From Bacteriovorax sp. DB6_IX (lineage in GTDB: Bacteria; Bdellovibrionota; Bacteriovoracia; Bacteriovoracales; Bacteriovoracaceae), in the NCBI RefSeq assembly GCF_000447775.1, contig NZ_AUNJ01000369.1, positions 1-41,389 of the forward strand: 41,389 nucleotides of DNA, read 5' to 3'. The notes under the pieces were generated by a model. The model made no database searches and was not told the DNA's origin. It saw only the letters and a program-made list of their open reading frames with translations. Every line of letters begins with the position of its first letter. The first letter of the stretch is position 1. Shown here piece by piece: positions 33,553 to 41,389 of this stretch. Position numbers and translations under genes: made by a program.

Positions 33553-35504
33553 TATGCTAGTGAAGGATCCTTGTCACCTTGTGACTCAGATGATTCTGGT
33601 GTCGAAGAAAGAGTATCTTCAACATTCTTTTGCTCTTTAACCATTTCTGATTCAAAGCTTGCTGGCTTCTTCTTGCTATCAACAAGAGGAGCTCCAATAT
33701 CTTCACCCTTGACTAGGGCCTGAACTTGTTTGAAGTCTAGCGTTTCCCAAAGGATAAGTCCCTCGGCCAAACGATCTAGAGCATCTCTATTATCAGTTAG
33801 AATCTTCATCGCATGCTTATAGTTCTTATCGATAAAGTGGTGAATTTCAGTATCAATTTCCTTGGCCGTATCATCAGAGTAACCAATCCCCTCACTTGGT
33901 GCCGAAGAACCAAATGGAGAAGCACCTGGCTTCTTATAATTACGAGGTCCAAGCTTATCACTCATTCCCCATGAACAAACCATGCTACTTGCAAGACTTG
34001 TGGCCTTTTCAATATCGTTACTTGCCCCATTAGAGATCTCATTAAAGATTAACTCTTCAGCACATCTTCCCCCCATGAGGAAAGCGATATAGTTCTCACC
34101 CTTTTCTTTTGTTAGGTTGAGCATATCTTCATTTGGAAGCGTTTGTGTGACACCGAGCGCTCCCCCACGAGGCATAATAGAAACCTTGTGAATAGGATCT
34201 GCTTTTGGAAGATTCATTCCAACAAGTGTATGCCCGGCCTCATGATAGGCCGTCACTCTCTTTTCTAAATCAGAAATGACCATCGACTTTCTCTCTGGCC
34301 CCATTAGAACCTTATCCTTGGCCATTTCAAAATCAATCATCTCAAGAGCTTTCTTTCCATATCTTGCAGCAAAGAGTGCTGCTTCATTAACAAGGTTGGC
34401 AAGATCTGCCCCAGTAAATCCTGGAGTTCCCTTTGCGATAACTTCGAGATCAATACCATCAGCTAAAACTGTCTTGGCCGTGTGAACTTTTAAAATACCT
34501 AGTCTCCCTCTAACATCTGGAGGTCCCACAGTAACTCTTCTATCAAAACGACCTGGTCTTAAGAGGGCCGAGTCAAGAACGTCAATTCTGTTAGTCGCTG
34601 CAATAAGGATGACACCTTCATTAGATTCAAACCCATCCATCTCAACAAGAAGCTGGTTAAGAGTTTGCTCTCTTTCATCGTGTCCACCACCCATACCGTG
34701 TCCACGGTGACGACCAACGGCATCGATTTCATCGATAAAGATAATACATGGAGCATTCTTCTTTCCTTGCTCAAATAGGTCACGGACTCTTGAAGCCCCA
34801 ACACCTACGAACATTTCAACAAAGTCAGAACCTGAAATTGAAAAGAATGGTACATTGGCCTCACCGGCCACAGCTCTTGCAAGAAGAGTCTTACCAGTCC
34901 CAGGAGGACCAACGAGAATAACACCCTTAGGGATTTTACCTCCAAGTGATGTATACTTCTTAGGATCTTTTAGAAAGTCGACAACTTCCTCTAGTTCTTC
35001 CTTGGCTTCTTCAACACCAGAGACATCATCAAATGTCACCTTCTTATCATGAGGAGAAAGCATTCTCGCTTTTGACTTTCCAAAGCTCATGGCCTTTCCA
35101 CCACCAGATTGAAGTTGCTTTAAGAAGAAGATCACAATAACAAATAAGAAAATCATTGGACCCCAATGAATTAACATTGTCGTCGCAAATGATTGCTTCT
35201 CTTCTTTTTCATATTCTGGAGTGATTCCATTTTCTCTTAAAATTTTAAAGGAATCAGAACCAGTGTCACCAGTTGTTTCAAACCAACCAGTCTTGTTGGC
35301 AAGATTATCCTTATACTTTCCAAGAATAACGTCCTTACCTTTAAAAATAACTTTGTCTACTTCCTTATTCTCAACTCTTTCAATGAGTTGTGGATAAGTG
35401 ATTTTCTCATAAGTCGTCTGTCTCTCGCTTGAAAGCTTTGCTACAGCGGCAAATAAGAGGATGGCCACAATCCATAATAATAGTGTTTTTTGCTGACCTT
35501 TCAT
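33552..35504 (-). CDS. ftsH: ATP-dependent zinc metalloprotease FtsH
   Basis: A 650-residue inner-membrane AAA+ protease removing misassembled membrane proteins and short-lived regulators. Two membrane segments (about 8-24 and 112-128) flank a periplasmic domain. Walker A GPPGTGKT is at 199-206, Walker [12 protein letters not shown] near 254-264, the second region of homology includes RPGRFDR near 316, and the zinc site HEAGH is at 421-425. A Ser/Glu-rich tail ends the protein. The ATG at 35504 is chosen for its AAAGGA and the immediately following signal-anchor; the longer frame adds 21 residues without support. Translationally coupled to folP. Confidence 0.97.
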   Translation of the reverse strand: MKGQQKTLLLWIVAILLFAAVAKLSSERQTTYEKITYPQLIERVENKEVDKVIFKGKDVILGKYKDNLANKTGWFETTGDTGSDSFKILRENGITPEYEKEEKQSFATTMLIHWGPMIFLFVIVIFFLKQLQSGGGKAMSFGKSKARMLSPHDKKVTFDDVSGVEEAKEELEEVVDFLKDPKKYTSLGGKIPKGVILVGPPGTGKTLLARAVAGEANVPFFSISGSDFVEMFVGVGASRVRDLFEQGKKNAPCIIFIDEIDAVGRHRGHGMGGGHDEREQTLNQLLVEMDGFESNEGVILIAATNRIDVLDSALLRPGRFDRRVTVGPPDVRGRLGILKVHTAKTVLADGIDLEVIAKGTPGFTGADLANLVNEAALFAARYGKKALEMIDFEMAKDKVLMGPERKSMVISDLEKRVTAYHEAGHTLVGMNLPKADPIHKVSIMPRGGALGVTQTLPNEDMLNLTKEKGENYIAFLMGGRCAEELIFNEISNGASNDIEKATSLASSMVCSWGMSDKLGPRNYKKPGASPFGSSAPSEGIGYSDDTAKEIDTEIHHFIDKNYKHAMKILTDNRDALDRLAEGLILWETLDFKQVQALVKGEDIGAPLVDSKKKPASFESEMVKEQKNVEDTLSSTPESSESQGDKDPSLA

Positions 35505-35642
35505 TACAATCCTTTTTGGGGTTAAGTTTATGAAATTTATAAGTTTTAATTCTAGAGTCCCGAGCACAAACTTTCAACAAGACTTTAAAATAAAATGGTA
35601 CCATCTTAACTAATGTCAAGCCTAGTAAATTAGAACGGGAAA

Positions 35643-36896
35643 TTAAATCCAAAAGAGAACAGGACCATTTTCTAGACGCCAAGCAAAATGAAAGAGAACC
35701 CTTTCATCAAGTAGCTCCTGGCTTTGACGCTCCACCATAGCAATGGCCGACTTTAAAGACTCCTTCTGCTTACTCGCTCTTGAAATAAAGGGAACTGGAT
35801 CAGGAATCTGCGAAACACTGTACTTTGAAAGAAGTTGAATTTCATGATCGGGTTTTAAAATAAATAAATATCGACTTGTACAATAAACCTTAAGTCCGCC
35901 ACTAAAACTCAATGGGCCATTTAGACCTGGGCGCTGAATAAGTTTTGCCAACTCAATAAGCTGATTATGAATCTTTCCTCTCTCCACTTGAGAGTACTGT
36001 GAGATGAGACTTCTTAAAGGACCAAGATTATCACTAGAAATAGTGACACGAGGATTCAGTGTCACGACTGCTCCCCACTCTCTCTTATGTGTCTTTAAAA
36101 TAAGACGGGCATAACTCTTTGAACTCTTCTGATGGAAGTCTTTTGCAAGCTCAATTTTAAAGGCACTCTTGTTGGCCCTTCTCGCAAGCTCATTATGTTG
36201 CCTCACATAGTGCTTGAGATATTGTGGGAACCTTGGAGCAATTTGCTTATTAATAAGATTTCTCAAATAGTTTCTTTCAAAGTTAAGATTCTTATTTGAG
36301 CTATCTTCAAACCAAGTCAGATTCTGCTCTTTAGCAAATCTGAGAATATGCTTCTTAGACATACACATTAATGGTCTTCTTATATTTTGCGAGCGAACCG
36401 CAATACCGAGCGAGGCCTCGAGATTTGATGACTTAAGTTTTTGCATTAAGCTCCACTCAAATGAATCATCTATATGATGACCCATTAAAAGAATTTCATC
36501 GTCACTCATCTTTTGCTTGAAGATACGACGACGCTCATCTCTGGCAATCTTTTCAAAATTTCCTTGAGATAAATCCATTTTCAATGAATGAGACTCAAAG
36601 GACATCTCTAAATGTTTTGACCATTCATAAAGATAATCGACTTCCTTCTTAATCTCTTTTCGAGTGCCATGATCGATATGAATAAGTCGTGGTCTATGGG
36701 TCAGTTTTATAAGTCCCATTTTTAAACTTAACGAGATGGCCTGTGTTAGAACAACAGAATCAACTCCACCACTAAGAGCTATGACTATCTTTGAATTATG
36801 AGAAAAAAGAGCAGTCTCTAGAATAAATTTGTTGAGAAATTTAAGGAACTCATAACTAAAACGCGGTTGCTTAAATGGTTGAAATTTTTCTGTCAT
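35643..36896 (-). CDS. tilS: tRNA(Ile)-lysidine synthase
   Basis: A 417-residue N-type ATP pyrophosphatase that converts the wobble C of the CAU tRNA-Ile to lysidine, so that it reads AUA and is charged with isoleucine. The PP-loop is SGGVDS (42-47). MGHHIDDSFEW and ENFE-like NFEKIARDERR segments, RPLMCMSKKHILRFAKEQNL and FERNYLRN are typical of TilS. No Shine-Dalgarno is visible; TAATTT lies 6 nt before the ATG. Upstream of ftsH in the common tilS-ftsH-folP order. A tRNA with CAU anticodon starts 66 bp away, divergently. Confidence 0.93.
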   Translation of the reverse strand: MTEKFQPFKQPRFSYEFLKFLNKFILETALFSHNSKIVIALSGGVDSVVLTQAISLSLKMGLIKLTHRPRLIHIDHGTRKEIKKEVDYLYEWSKHLEMSFESHSLKMDLSQGNFEKIARDERRRIFKQKMSDDEILLMGHHIDDSFEWSLMQKLKSSNLEASLGIAVRSQNIRRPLMCMSKKHILRFAKEQNLTWFEDSSNKNLNFERNYLRNLINKQIAPRFPQYLKHYVRQHNELARRANKSAFKIELAKDFHQKSSKSYARLILKTHKREWGAVVTLNPRVTISSDNLGPLRSLISQYSQVERGKIHNQLIELAKLIQRPGLNGPLSFSGGLKVYCTSRYLFILKPDHEIQLLSKYSVSQIPDPVPFISRASKQKESLKSAIAMVERQSQELLDERVLFHFAWRLENGPVLFWI

Positions 36897-36962
36897 AAAA
36901 GTAAATTATGCCATTGACATAACAAACGCAAGCCATTAGTATCCTAAAACACAGTAAGACAT

Positions 36963-37039
36963 GGCAGGGTAGCTCAGTTGGTGAGAGCGCCGGATTCATA
37001 ACCCGGAGGTCGGGAGTTCAACTCTCCCCCCCGCCACCA
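36963..37039 (+). tRNA. tRNA with CAU anticodon (Met elongator or lysidine Ile2)
   Basis: A full cloverleaf with encoded CCA: acceptor 36963-36969/37029-37035, D arm GCTC/GAGC, anticodon CAT at 36997-36999, variable loop AGGTC, and T arm GGGAG-TTCAACT-CTCCC. The first pair is G-C, so it is not an initiator. Two A-C oppositions are present (positions 4:69 and 31:39). Elongator Met is the default call, but the neighbouring tilS makes tRNA-Ile2 possible. The flanks (36897-36962 and 37040-37297) contain no other gene I can support. Confidence 0.93.
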
Positions 37040-37285
37040 TTTCACACTTCTTTTTATCCCACTACTTTTTTAAACTATGACTCGCAGGACTCGTAAGATT
37101 CGCAGGATCAAGATCGCGAATGATTCCTTTTGTGATCACCTGAAAATCTAAGATTGGTCTTAGCGCAAAACCTCGTCCACTCACTTCAATATTTTACTGA
37201 ATATTTCAGAAGACATCTTAACAGAGCTTGCTTGTAATAAGGTAAGGCCCTATCAATAAAATAAACATGAAACTCATATTTAAGA

Positions 37286-37291
37286 TATACT
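37286..37291 (+). promoter_or_regulatory. -10 TATACT 6 nt before the lipoprotein start codon
   Basis: TATACT, six bases, ATG at 37298, without Shine-Dalgarno. A partial direct repeat (ATGAAACTCATATTT at 37267 and ATGAAACTTATACTT at 37298) surrounds it. Confidence 0.5.
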
Positions 37292-37297
37292 ATTTCT

Positions 37298-37741
37298 ATG
37301 AAACTTATACTTGGTACAATTGCACTTTTAACTCTTATTTCTTGTTCTTCTCCAGCAGAGCTTAGCGAATCTGATATTAATCAGGCCCTCTACTACAAGG
37401 TGGCCAATCTCAATAGCTTTGGAAGTGAGCTCCAAGACACTATGAGTATAGTAAAAATCAAGCGCCTAGGAGAATTTGGTCTAACAAGAATTAAACGTTT
37501 TCACAGACGCTACGACTTTGAAGTCCAAATTAGATTTAATCAAAAGTGCTATCAACTTGGCCATGTTTGTCTTAAGCAGAGAGTCTTTAATACCGTCAAT
37601 AATCCGGATGTCTTTGTCAAAAGAGATAAGAATGAGACAGTCACACAGAACTACTTTATCTCCTTTGTAAAAACGAAAGAAGGATGGAAAGTTGTCGATG
37701 AAAATATCCAATGGCCAAAGAAGCCCGAACTCTCAAAGTAA
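37298..37741 (+). CDS. Small lipoprotein, unknown
   Basis: A 147-residue lipoprotein. The signal peptide ends in the lipobox LISC, with the lipidated Cys at 16 and SSPAELSES next, which lacks an inner-membrane retention Asp at +2. The mature part is a small alpha/beta domain with basic and aromatic residues (KRFHRRYDFEVQIRF), then YFISFVKTKEGWKVVDENIQW, which resembles NTF2-like or DUF4878-type lipoproteins in its final strand. No clear catalytic residues. It is convergent with the TonB-like gene, 10 bp away. Probably outer-membrane attached. Confidence 0.75.
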   Translation: MKLILGTIALLTLISCSSPAELSESDINQALYYKVANLNSFGSELQDTMSIVKIKRLGEFGLTRIKRFHRRYDFEVQIRFNQKCYQLGHVCLKQRVFNTVNNPDVFVKRDKNETVTQNYFISFVKTKEGWKVVDENIQWPKKPELSK

Positions 37742-37751
37742 AAGAGCGACC

Positions 37752-38543
37752 TTACCAATAGGAGTCTCTTTGGTAAGAGCGAAGCTTCTTTAAAAGTCTT
37801 CTTCTTTGGGCCGCCTTAATAGATGGAAGATGCTTTAAAAGTACAAGAGGGTTCATCACTGCCCCTAGGACTTCGGTTAGAACTTTGCCTCCACGCTCAA
37901 CGGGAGTCTTTCCTCCATAGGCCTGACGATAGAGATACTTTGAATGAGAAAGACCATGATTGTCCTTTCTAAGCTCTGTTGTCAGATCAAACTCAACGAT
38001 CAACTCCACCACCCCAGTATCTTTCTTAGTTAGTATACGATTGTCCCTAAGACATTTTCGAAGGAGTCGTCTCATATAGATTTCCAGATATTTAGATTTT
38101 GAACTGAAGTAACTTAAAGACTCATCGAATTGCCCCTTGCGATCGATGACAATCTTGATTTCAACGATTCCCTCCAGCCCAATTTCAGAAAACTCAGAAG
38201 GATAGACTAATTGCTCATCTATAAGCTCAACAACTTTATAGTGCTTGGAAGAATCCTCTTGCTCAAAATTCTTAAGCTCTCCCCTAGCGTGTGAGAAATC
38301 TAGCCCTTGCCAAATCTCTCTTCTTCTTGAATTTAATCTTGAATTTAATCTTGAAACTTTCTTTCGTTTGTTCGAAGGCCTTTGATATCTTTTGATCTTA
38401 ACTCTAGATGATCTCTTGGCCACGTTTACAAGCTTCTTATTATTGAAATTTTGATTTAAAGAAATACGGGTCTTAAAGATGATTAAGACATGAACCAGTA
38501 GCGAAAGAATGAGTGCGAATAATAATGAGAATCTCAAAAGCAT
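37752..38543 (-). CDS. TonB C-terminal-domain protein
   Basis: A 263-residue protein with one N-terminal membrane anchor (about 5-25), a very basic linker (about 40-80) instead of the usual proline-rich one, and a TonB C-terminal fold at about 100-195 (QLVYPSEFSEIGLEGIVEIKIVIDRKGQ, then FSSKSKYLEIYMRRLLRKC). A further basic tail of about 65 residues follows. No ExbB/ExbD or TonB-dependent receptor is adjacent, so energy transduction is uncertain; it may be a TonB-like structural protein. A 12-bp sequence is repeated in tandem in the linker (SRLNSRLNS). No Shine-Dalgarno; TACCAT lies 5 nt before the ATG. Confidence 0.72.
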   Translation of the reverse strand: MLLRFSLLFALILSLLVHVLIIFKTRISLNQNFNNKKLVNVAKRSSRVKIKRYQRPSNKRKKVSRLNSRLNSRRREIWQGLDFSHARGELKNFEQEDSSKHYKVVELIDEQLVYPSEFSEIGLEGIVEIKIVIDRKGQFDESLSYFSSKSKYLEIYMRRLLRKCLRDNRILTKKDTGVVELIVEFDLTTELRKDNHGLSHSKYLYRQAYGGKTPVERGGKVLTEVLGAVMNPLVLLKHLPSIKAAQRRRLLKKLRSYQRDSYW

Positions 38544-38611
38544 AACAAATGGTAGAAATTAAAAATCTAACCATTGTTATGCTTTTGTTAAGTTTAGGAA
38601 AAATTTATGAT

Positions 38612-40645
38612 TTACTTGGCCACTAATGTGAGAATTGTTGCGAGGGCCACTGTTTCACCAGTCTCATCAGTCACATCAACTTGCCACTTAACAACACCTC
38701 TTGGGATTTCATCTTCCTTAACTTCTTGGTCAATCTTTTCTTTACATGTTAATTGCACCCCAATAGTTGCACCAACATAAACAGGCTTAATAAATCTCAA
38801 TTCATCAAGTCCATAATTAGCAAGAACAGGCCCCTTCTTTGGCTCTACAAAGAGTCCCGCAGCAGCAGAAATAACAAAGTAGCCATGGGCCACGCGACCT
38901 TCAAAGAAAGTTCCATCAAGTGATGTTGTATCTGTATGCGCATAGAAGTGATCCCACGAAATATTCGCAAAATTGACAATATCAGCTTCCGTAACAGTTC
39001 TCTTCGCTGTGGTATAAGTATCTCCAACCTGGAGTTGTCCAAAATTCTTTCTAAAAGGATGGATTCCTGATTCTGGTCTCTGTGCTCCAGGAATAAATTT
39101 ATTAACCACCTTTGTTAGCATAGAAGGATGTCCCTGCAGGGCAGTTCTTTGCATATAGTGATAAATTCCTCTTTTACCACCCATCTCTTCACCACCTCCT
39201 GCTCGTCCAGGTCCACCGTGAACAAGATTAGGAAGAGGAGAACCATGCCCAGTTGATTCCTTGGCACAAGATTCGTTGAGAATAAGAATACGACCATGAC
39301 TCGAGGCCGTTTCAAGAACCATCTCTCTTGCAAATGTCGTATCACTTGTCACAATAGAGCTCACAAGTGAGCCCTGTCCCATATGAGATAACTCTTGCGC
39401 CTCTTCAGGACTCTTATATGGCATAATCGTCGACACTGGCCCAAAGGCCTCCACGTTGTGGACATCAGTTTTATCAAATGGAGAATCGCAGTAAAGAAGA
39501 GTTGGGGCAACAAAAGCTCCCTTGTCAGCATCAGCTTCCAAGAGATTCTCCCCAGTATGTCCACCAGCGATAAGCTCACATGATTTTCTAAGCTCAGCAA
39601 TCTTAGCAAGTACTTCCTCTTGCTGATCTTTTGAAGCAAGAGGTCCCATTCTCACATCTTTTAAACGAGGATCACCAAGAGTGGTTTTTTCAAGTCTTTT
39701 AACAAGGGCCTTTTGAACATCCTCAACATAGTCTTGTGGGACAATCGTTCTACGAATGGCCGTACATTTTTGACCGGCCTTAACAGTCATTTCTCTGGCC
39801 ACTTCTTTAATGAAGATATCAAAGTCAGCTGTTCCCGGGGCCGCATCTGGCCCAAGAATAGAACAGTTGAGAGAGTCGGCCTCAACATTAAATGGAATAT
39901 TATTATCTAAGATATTCTGATGAGACTTGAGCATCTTTGCCGTGTGGGCAGAACCCGTAAAAGTCACCACATCTTGAGAATTAACATGATCGAGAATCCC
40001 ATTCGCACTTCCACAAAGAAGTTGGATAGCACCCTCAGGAAGAATTTTTGAAGCAATAATTTCTTTAACGACTGCTTCAGTGAGATATGAAGTTACAGTG
40101 GCCGGTTTTACAACACAGGCCACTCCGGCCACGATATTAACGGCTATTTTTTCTAACATTCCCCAAACAGGAAAATTGAAAGCATTAATATGAACAGCAC
40201 ATCCCCTCTTAGGAGTCCAAATATGCTGAGCAGAGAATCCTCCTTGGCGAGAGATTGTGTCAGGTTCACCGTCTAGGCAATAAACCTCATTAGGCATTTG
40301 CCTTCTACCTATTGAAGAATAAGTGAAGAGATTCCCAATTCCCCCTTCAATATCAATCCAACTATCGACCCTCGTCGCACCTGTTGCGGCCGAGACTTTA
40401 TAGAAGTCTTCCTTCTTCTCCATCAGATGCATGGCCAGGGCCTTGAGAGCACGGGCCCTTTCATGAAAAGTCATCTTTCGAAGCTTCTTTGAACCCACAC
40501 TTCTTGAATAATCAAGAACTTCACCAAAATCTATTCCAGCTGTTGAGGCAATCCCAATTAACTCTCCATTAGTCGCATCTCTAAGCTCAGATCCCCCTTC
40601 ACTACCGGCATGCCACTTCCCGACAACATAAGATTCAATATTCAT
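38612..40645 (-). CDS. PaaZ-like bifunctional aldehyde dehydrogenase/MaoC hydratase
   Basis: A 677-residue fusion. The N-terminal aldehyde dehydrogenase (about 1-515) has catalytic C294 (GQKCTAIRR), E255 (NVEADSLN), N155 region (INAFNFPVW) and TFTGSA. The C-terminal MaoC-like hotdog domain (about 535-677) includes VNFANISWDHFYAHTD with the Asp/His pair. In PaaZ the hydratase domain opens the oxepin-CoA ring and the dehydrogenase oxidises the aldehyde in phenylacetate degradation. No other paa gene is present, so the pathway role is inferred. The ATG at 40645 has AAAGGAAA; a longer frame adds 18 residues without support. Confidence 0.9.
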   Translation of the reverse strand: MNIESYVVGKWHAGSEGGSELRDATNGELIGIASTAGIDFGEVLDYSRSVGSKKLRKMTFHERARALKALAMHLMEKKEDFYKVSAATGATRVDSWIDIEGGIGNLFTYSSIGRRQMPNEVYCLDGEPDTISRQGGFSAQHIWTPKRGCAVHINAFNFPVWGMLEKIAVNIVAGVACVVKPATVTSYLTEAVVKEIIASKILPEGAIQLLCGSANGILDHVNSQDVVTFTGSAHTAKMLKSHQNILDNNIPFNVEADSLNCSILGPDAAPGTADFDIFIKEVAREMTVKAGQKCTAIRRTIVPQDYVEDVQKALVKRLEKTTLGDPRLKDVRMGPLASKDQQEEVLAKIAELRKSCELIAGGHTGENLLEADADKGAFVAPTLLYCDSPFDKTDVHNVEAFGPVSTIMPYKSPEEAQELSHMGQGSLVSSIVTSDTTFAREMVLETASSHGRILILNESCAKESTGHGSPLPNLVHGGPGRAGGGEEMGGKRGIYHYMQRTALQGHPSMLTKVVNKFIPGAQRPESGIHPFRKNFGQLQVGDTYTTAKRTVTEADIVNFANISWDHFYAHTDTTSLDGTFFEGRVAHGYFVISAAAGLFVEPKKGPVLANYGLDELRFIKPVYVGATIGVQLTCKEKIDQEVKEDEIPRGVVKWQVDVTDETGETVALATILTLVAK

Positions 40646-40957
40646 ATATTTTCCTTTTATTAGATATTTAAGTTCGAAAAATATTCTATAGGAAGGCACT
40701 TCATCGTGACAATCGCAGAGCGTCCATTTTGGAAAATGAATTTATTTATTATCGTCAAGCAAACACACACTGTCTAAAAACTAGTCGATATAGGAAACTC
40801 ATTTTGATCAATAAATAGACGTTAGGATTGTGTTGGCCCTCAATATATCAATAAGTTACACCATGACACCCCATGTAATTATGACACACAGTGTGGCACG
40901 CAAAGTGCATTAATAGTACTGTACTACTTATAAACACTATTAGATTGGACTTATGTA
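40646..40957 (+). other. Intergenic regulatory region
   Basis: A 312-bp region between divergent genes. It contains the sigma-54-like site at 40894-40909, an adjacent short palindrome ACACACAGTGTG just upstream (40885-40895), and several repeats of TGACAC. No small gene is seen. Confidence 0.45.
40894..40909 (+). promoter_or_regulatory. Sigma-54-type promoter
   Basis: TGGCACGCAAAGTGCA: GG at 40895-40896, ten bases, GC at 40907-40908, with the -24 block TGGCACG perfect and the -12 block TGCA one base from TTGCA. Predicted start near 40920, 38 nt before the ATG at 40958. Confidence 0.65.
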
Positions 40958-41389
40958 ATGCAAAAGAACTGGGGAAAACTCTTACTTTTATCGGTCACGG
41001 CCCTAACGGTTAGTGCCCAATCCATTAAAGAACAGGCCAAACAGCTTGGAATTGATGATTTAAACCTGCATATTGGTTCTAAATTCGCAAATCTCCAAGG
41101 CTCACCAGACAGGGCCACGAAGTATTCTCTAACAGCAGCATTAGAGTCGAAAATCACATTAACTAATGACTTAAAATTCCTATCATATGTTGGGTTTCGT
41201 TATGAGACAGGATCTTCTCGAGTTGATTTCAACGAGAAGAGATATACTCCATCATCAAAGCTAGTCTATGACTATGCTTATATGAACTACAATCTCTTTG
41301 ATATCATTGATCTTCAGGCGGGAGCACTTGATAATACAGACTCACGTGCCACATCTTCTTTAGTAAACTCTTATGTTTCATTTTTAGGA
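40958..41389 (+). CDS. Exported protein, likely outer membrane beta-barrel (partial, runs off the window)
   Basis: Reading from the ATG 40958 the frame stays open to the end of the window (144 residues). Signal peptide MQKNWGKLLLLSVTALTVSA (1-20), cleavage before QSIKEQ. The mature part shows alternating hydrophobic and polar residues in short strands (TKYSLTAALESKITL, LKFLSYVGFRYETG, LVYDYAYMNYNLFDIIDL), as in porins or similar beta-barrels. A weak GGA precedes the ATG by about 8 nt. The -24/-12 promoter upstream makes it a candidate RpoN-dependent gene. Product not recognised. Confidence 0.7.
   Translation, partial: MQKNWGKLLLLSVTALTVSAQSIKEQAKQLGIDDLNLHIGSKFANLQGSPDRATKYSLTAALESKITLTNDLKFLSYVGFRYETGSSRVDFNEKRYTPSSKLVYDYAYMNYNLFDIIDLQAGALDNTDSRATSSLVNSYVSFLG

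Noticed and set aside
37751-37777. Inverted repeat CTTACCAA/TTGGTAAG between lipoprotein and TonB-like genes
   Set aside because: Mostly within the TonB-like coding end and without a T run; may be a weak terminator but not supported.
38325-38360. Tandem 12-bp repeat in the TonB-like gene
   Set aside because: Only about two and a half copies coding for SRLNSRLNS; a simple slippage repeat without further structure.
1-41389. CRISPR arrays, prophage, rRNA or toxin-antitoxin pairs
   Set aside because: No regularly spaced repeats, phage structural genes, rRNA or paired small toxin-antitoxin genes were seen on either strand.

Overview
The window (AT-rich, roughly 40% GC by eye) looks like a chromosomal segment of a predatory Bdellovibrionota, most likely the Bacteriovorax/Halobacteriovorax branch. 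This is inferred from the mix of secreted proteases, secreted toxin-like proteins and two-component sensors, the eukaryote-like class Ia ribonucleotide reductase, and the strong excess of the tetranucleotide GGCC. No database search was possible.

Layout. 1-5.4 kb, minus strand: a periplasmic sugar-binding-type protein with a hybrid histidine kinase 2 bp downstream (LuxP/LuxQ-like arrangement), a PhyH-family dioxygenase, and asd. 5.4-10.7 kb, plus strand: a promoter, a lysine riboswitch and a tight lysine/diaminopimelate operon lysC-dapB-dapA-dapD-lysA-like. asd, divergent from it, supplies the step between LysC and DapA. 10.7-15 kb: a family-3 solute-binding protein, a secreted R-S-E (ExE) ADP-ribosyltransferase candidate, an AstE/AspA-type zinc hydrolase, an acyl-CoA desaturase and a small Cys-rich secreted protein. 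15.05-16.09 kb: a complete but frameshifted insertion sequence with terminal inverted repeats and a 5-bp target duplication. 16-19.8 kb: YffB/ArsC-like protein, OmpW, a secreted alpha/beta hydrolase, a tyrosine recombinase and a stand-alone receiver protein. 19.8-23.6 kb: a probable NrdR-controlled promoter and nrdB-nrdA. 23.6-32.6 kb: TPMT-like methyltransferase, four secreted serine proteases (two subtilases, two trypsin-like), a D-2-hydroxyacid dehydrogenase, two response regulators, a VOC protein and a 152-bp MITE-like element whose right end forms the last codons of one protease. 32.6-37 kb: tilS-ftsH-folP, with a CAU tRNA divergent from tilS. 37-41.4 kb: lipoprotein, TonB-like protein, PaaZ-like bifunctional enzyme, and the start of a secreted or outer-membrane protein behind a sigma-54-type promoter.

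Observations that stand out: (1) the secreted ADP-ribosyltransferase candidate; (2) an IS and a short non-autonomous relative that share terminal repeats and 5-bp target duplications, each inserted at the 3' end of a gene; (3) a set of genes without Shine-Dalgarno sequence in which a -10-like hexamer lies 4-6 nt before the start codon, suggesting leaderless transcripts; (4) NrdR-box pair over the nrd promoter; (5) two sigma-54-like promoters before exported-protein genes; (6) non-canonical active-site motifs in the LysA-like and FolP proteins.
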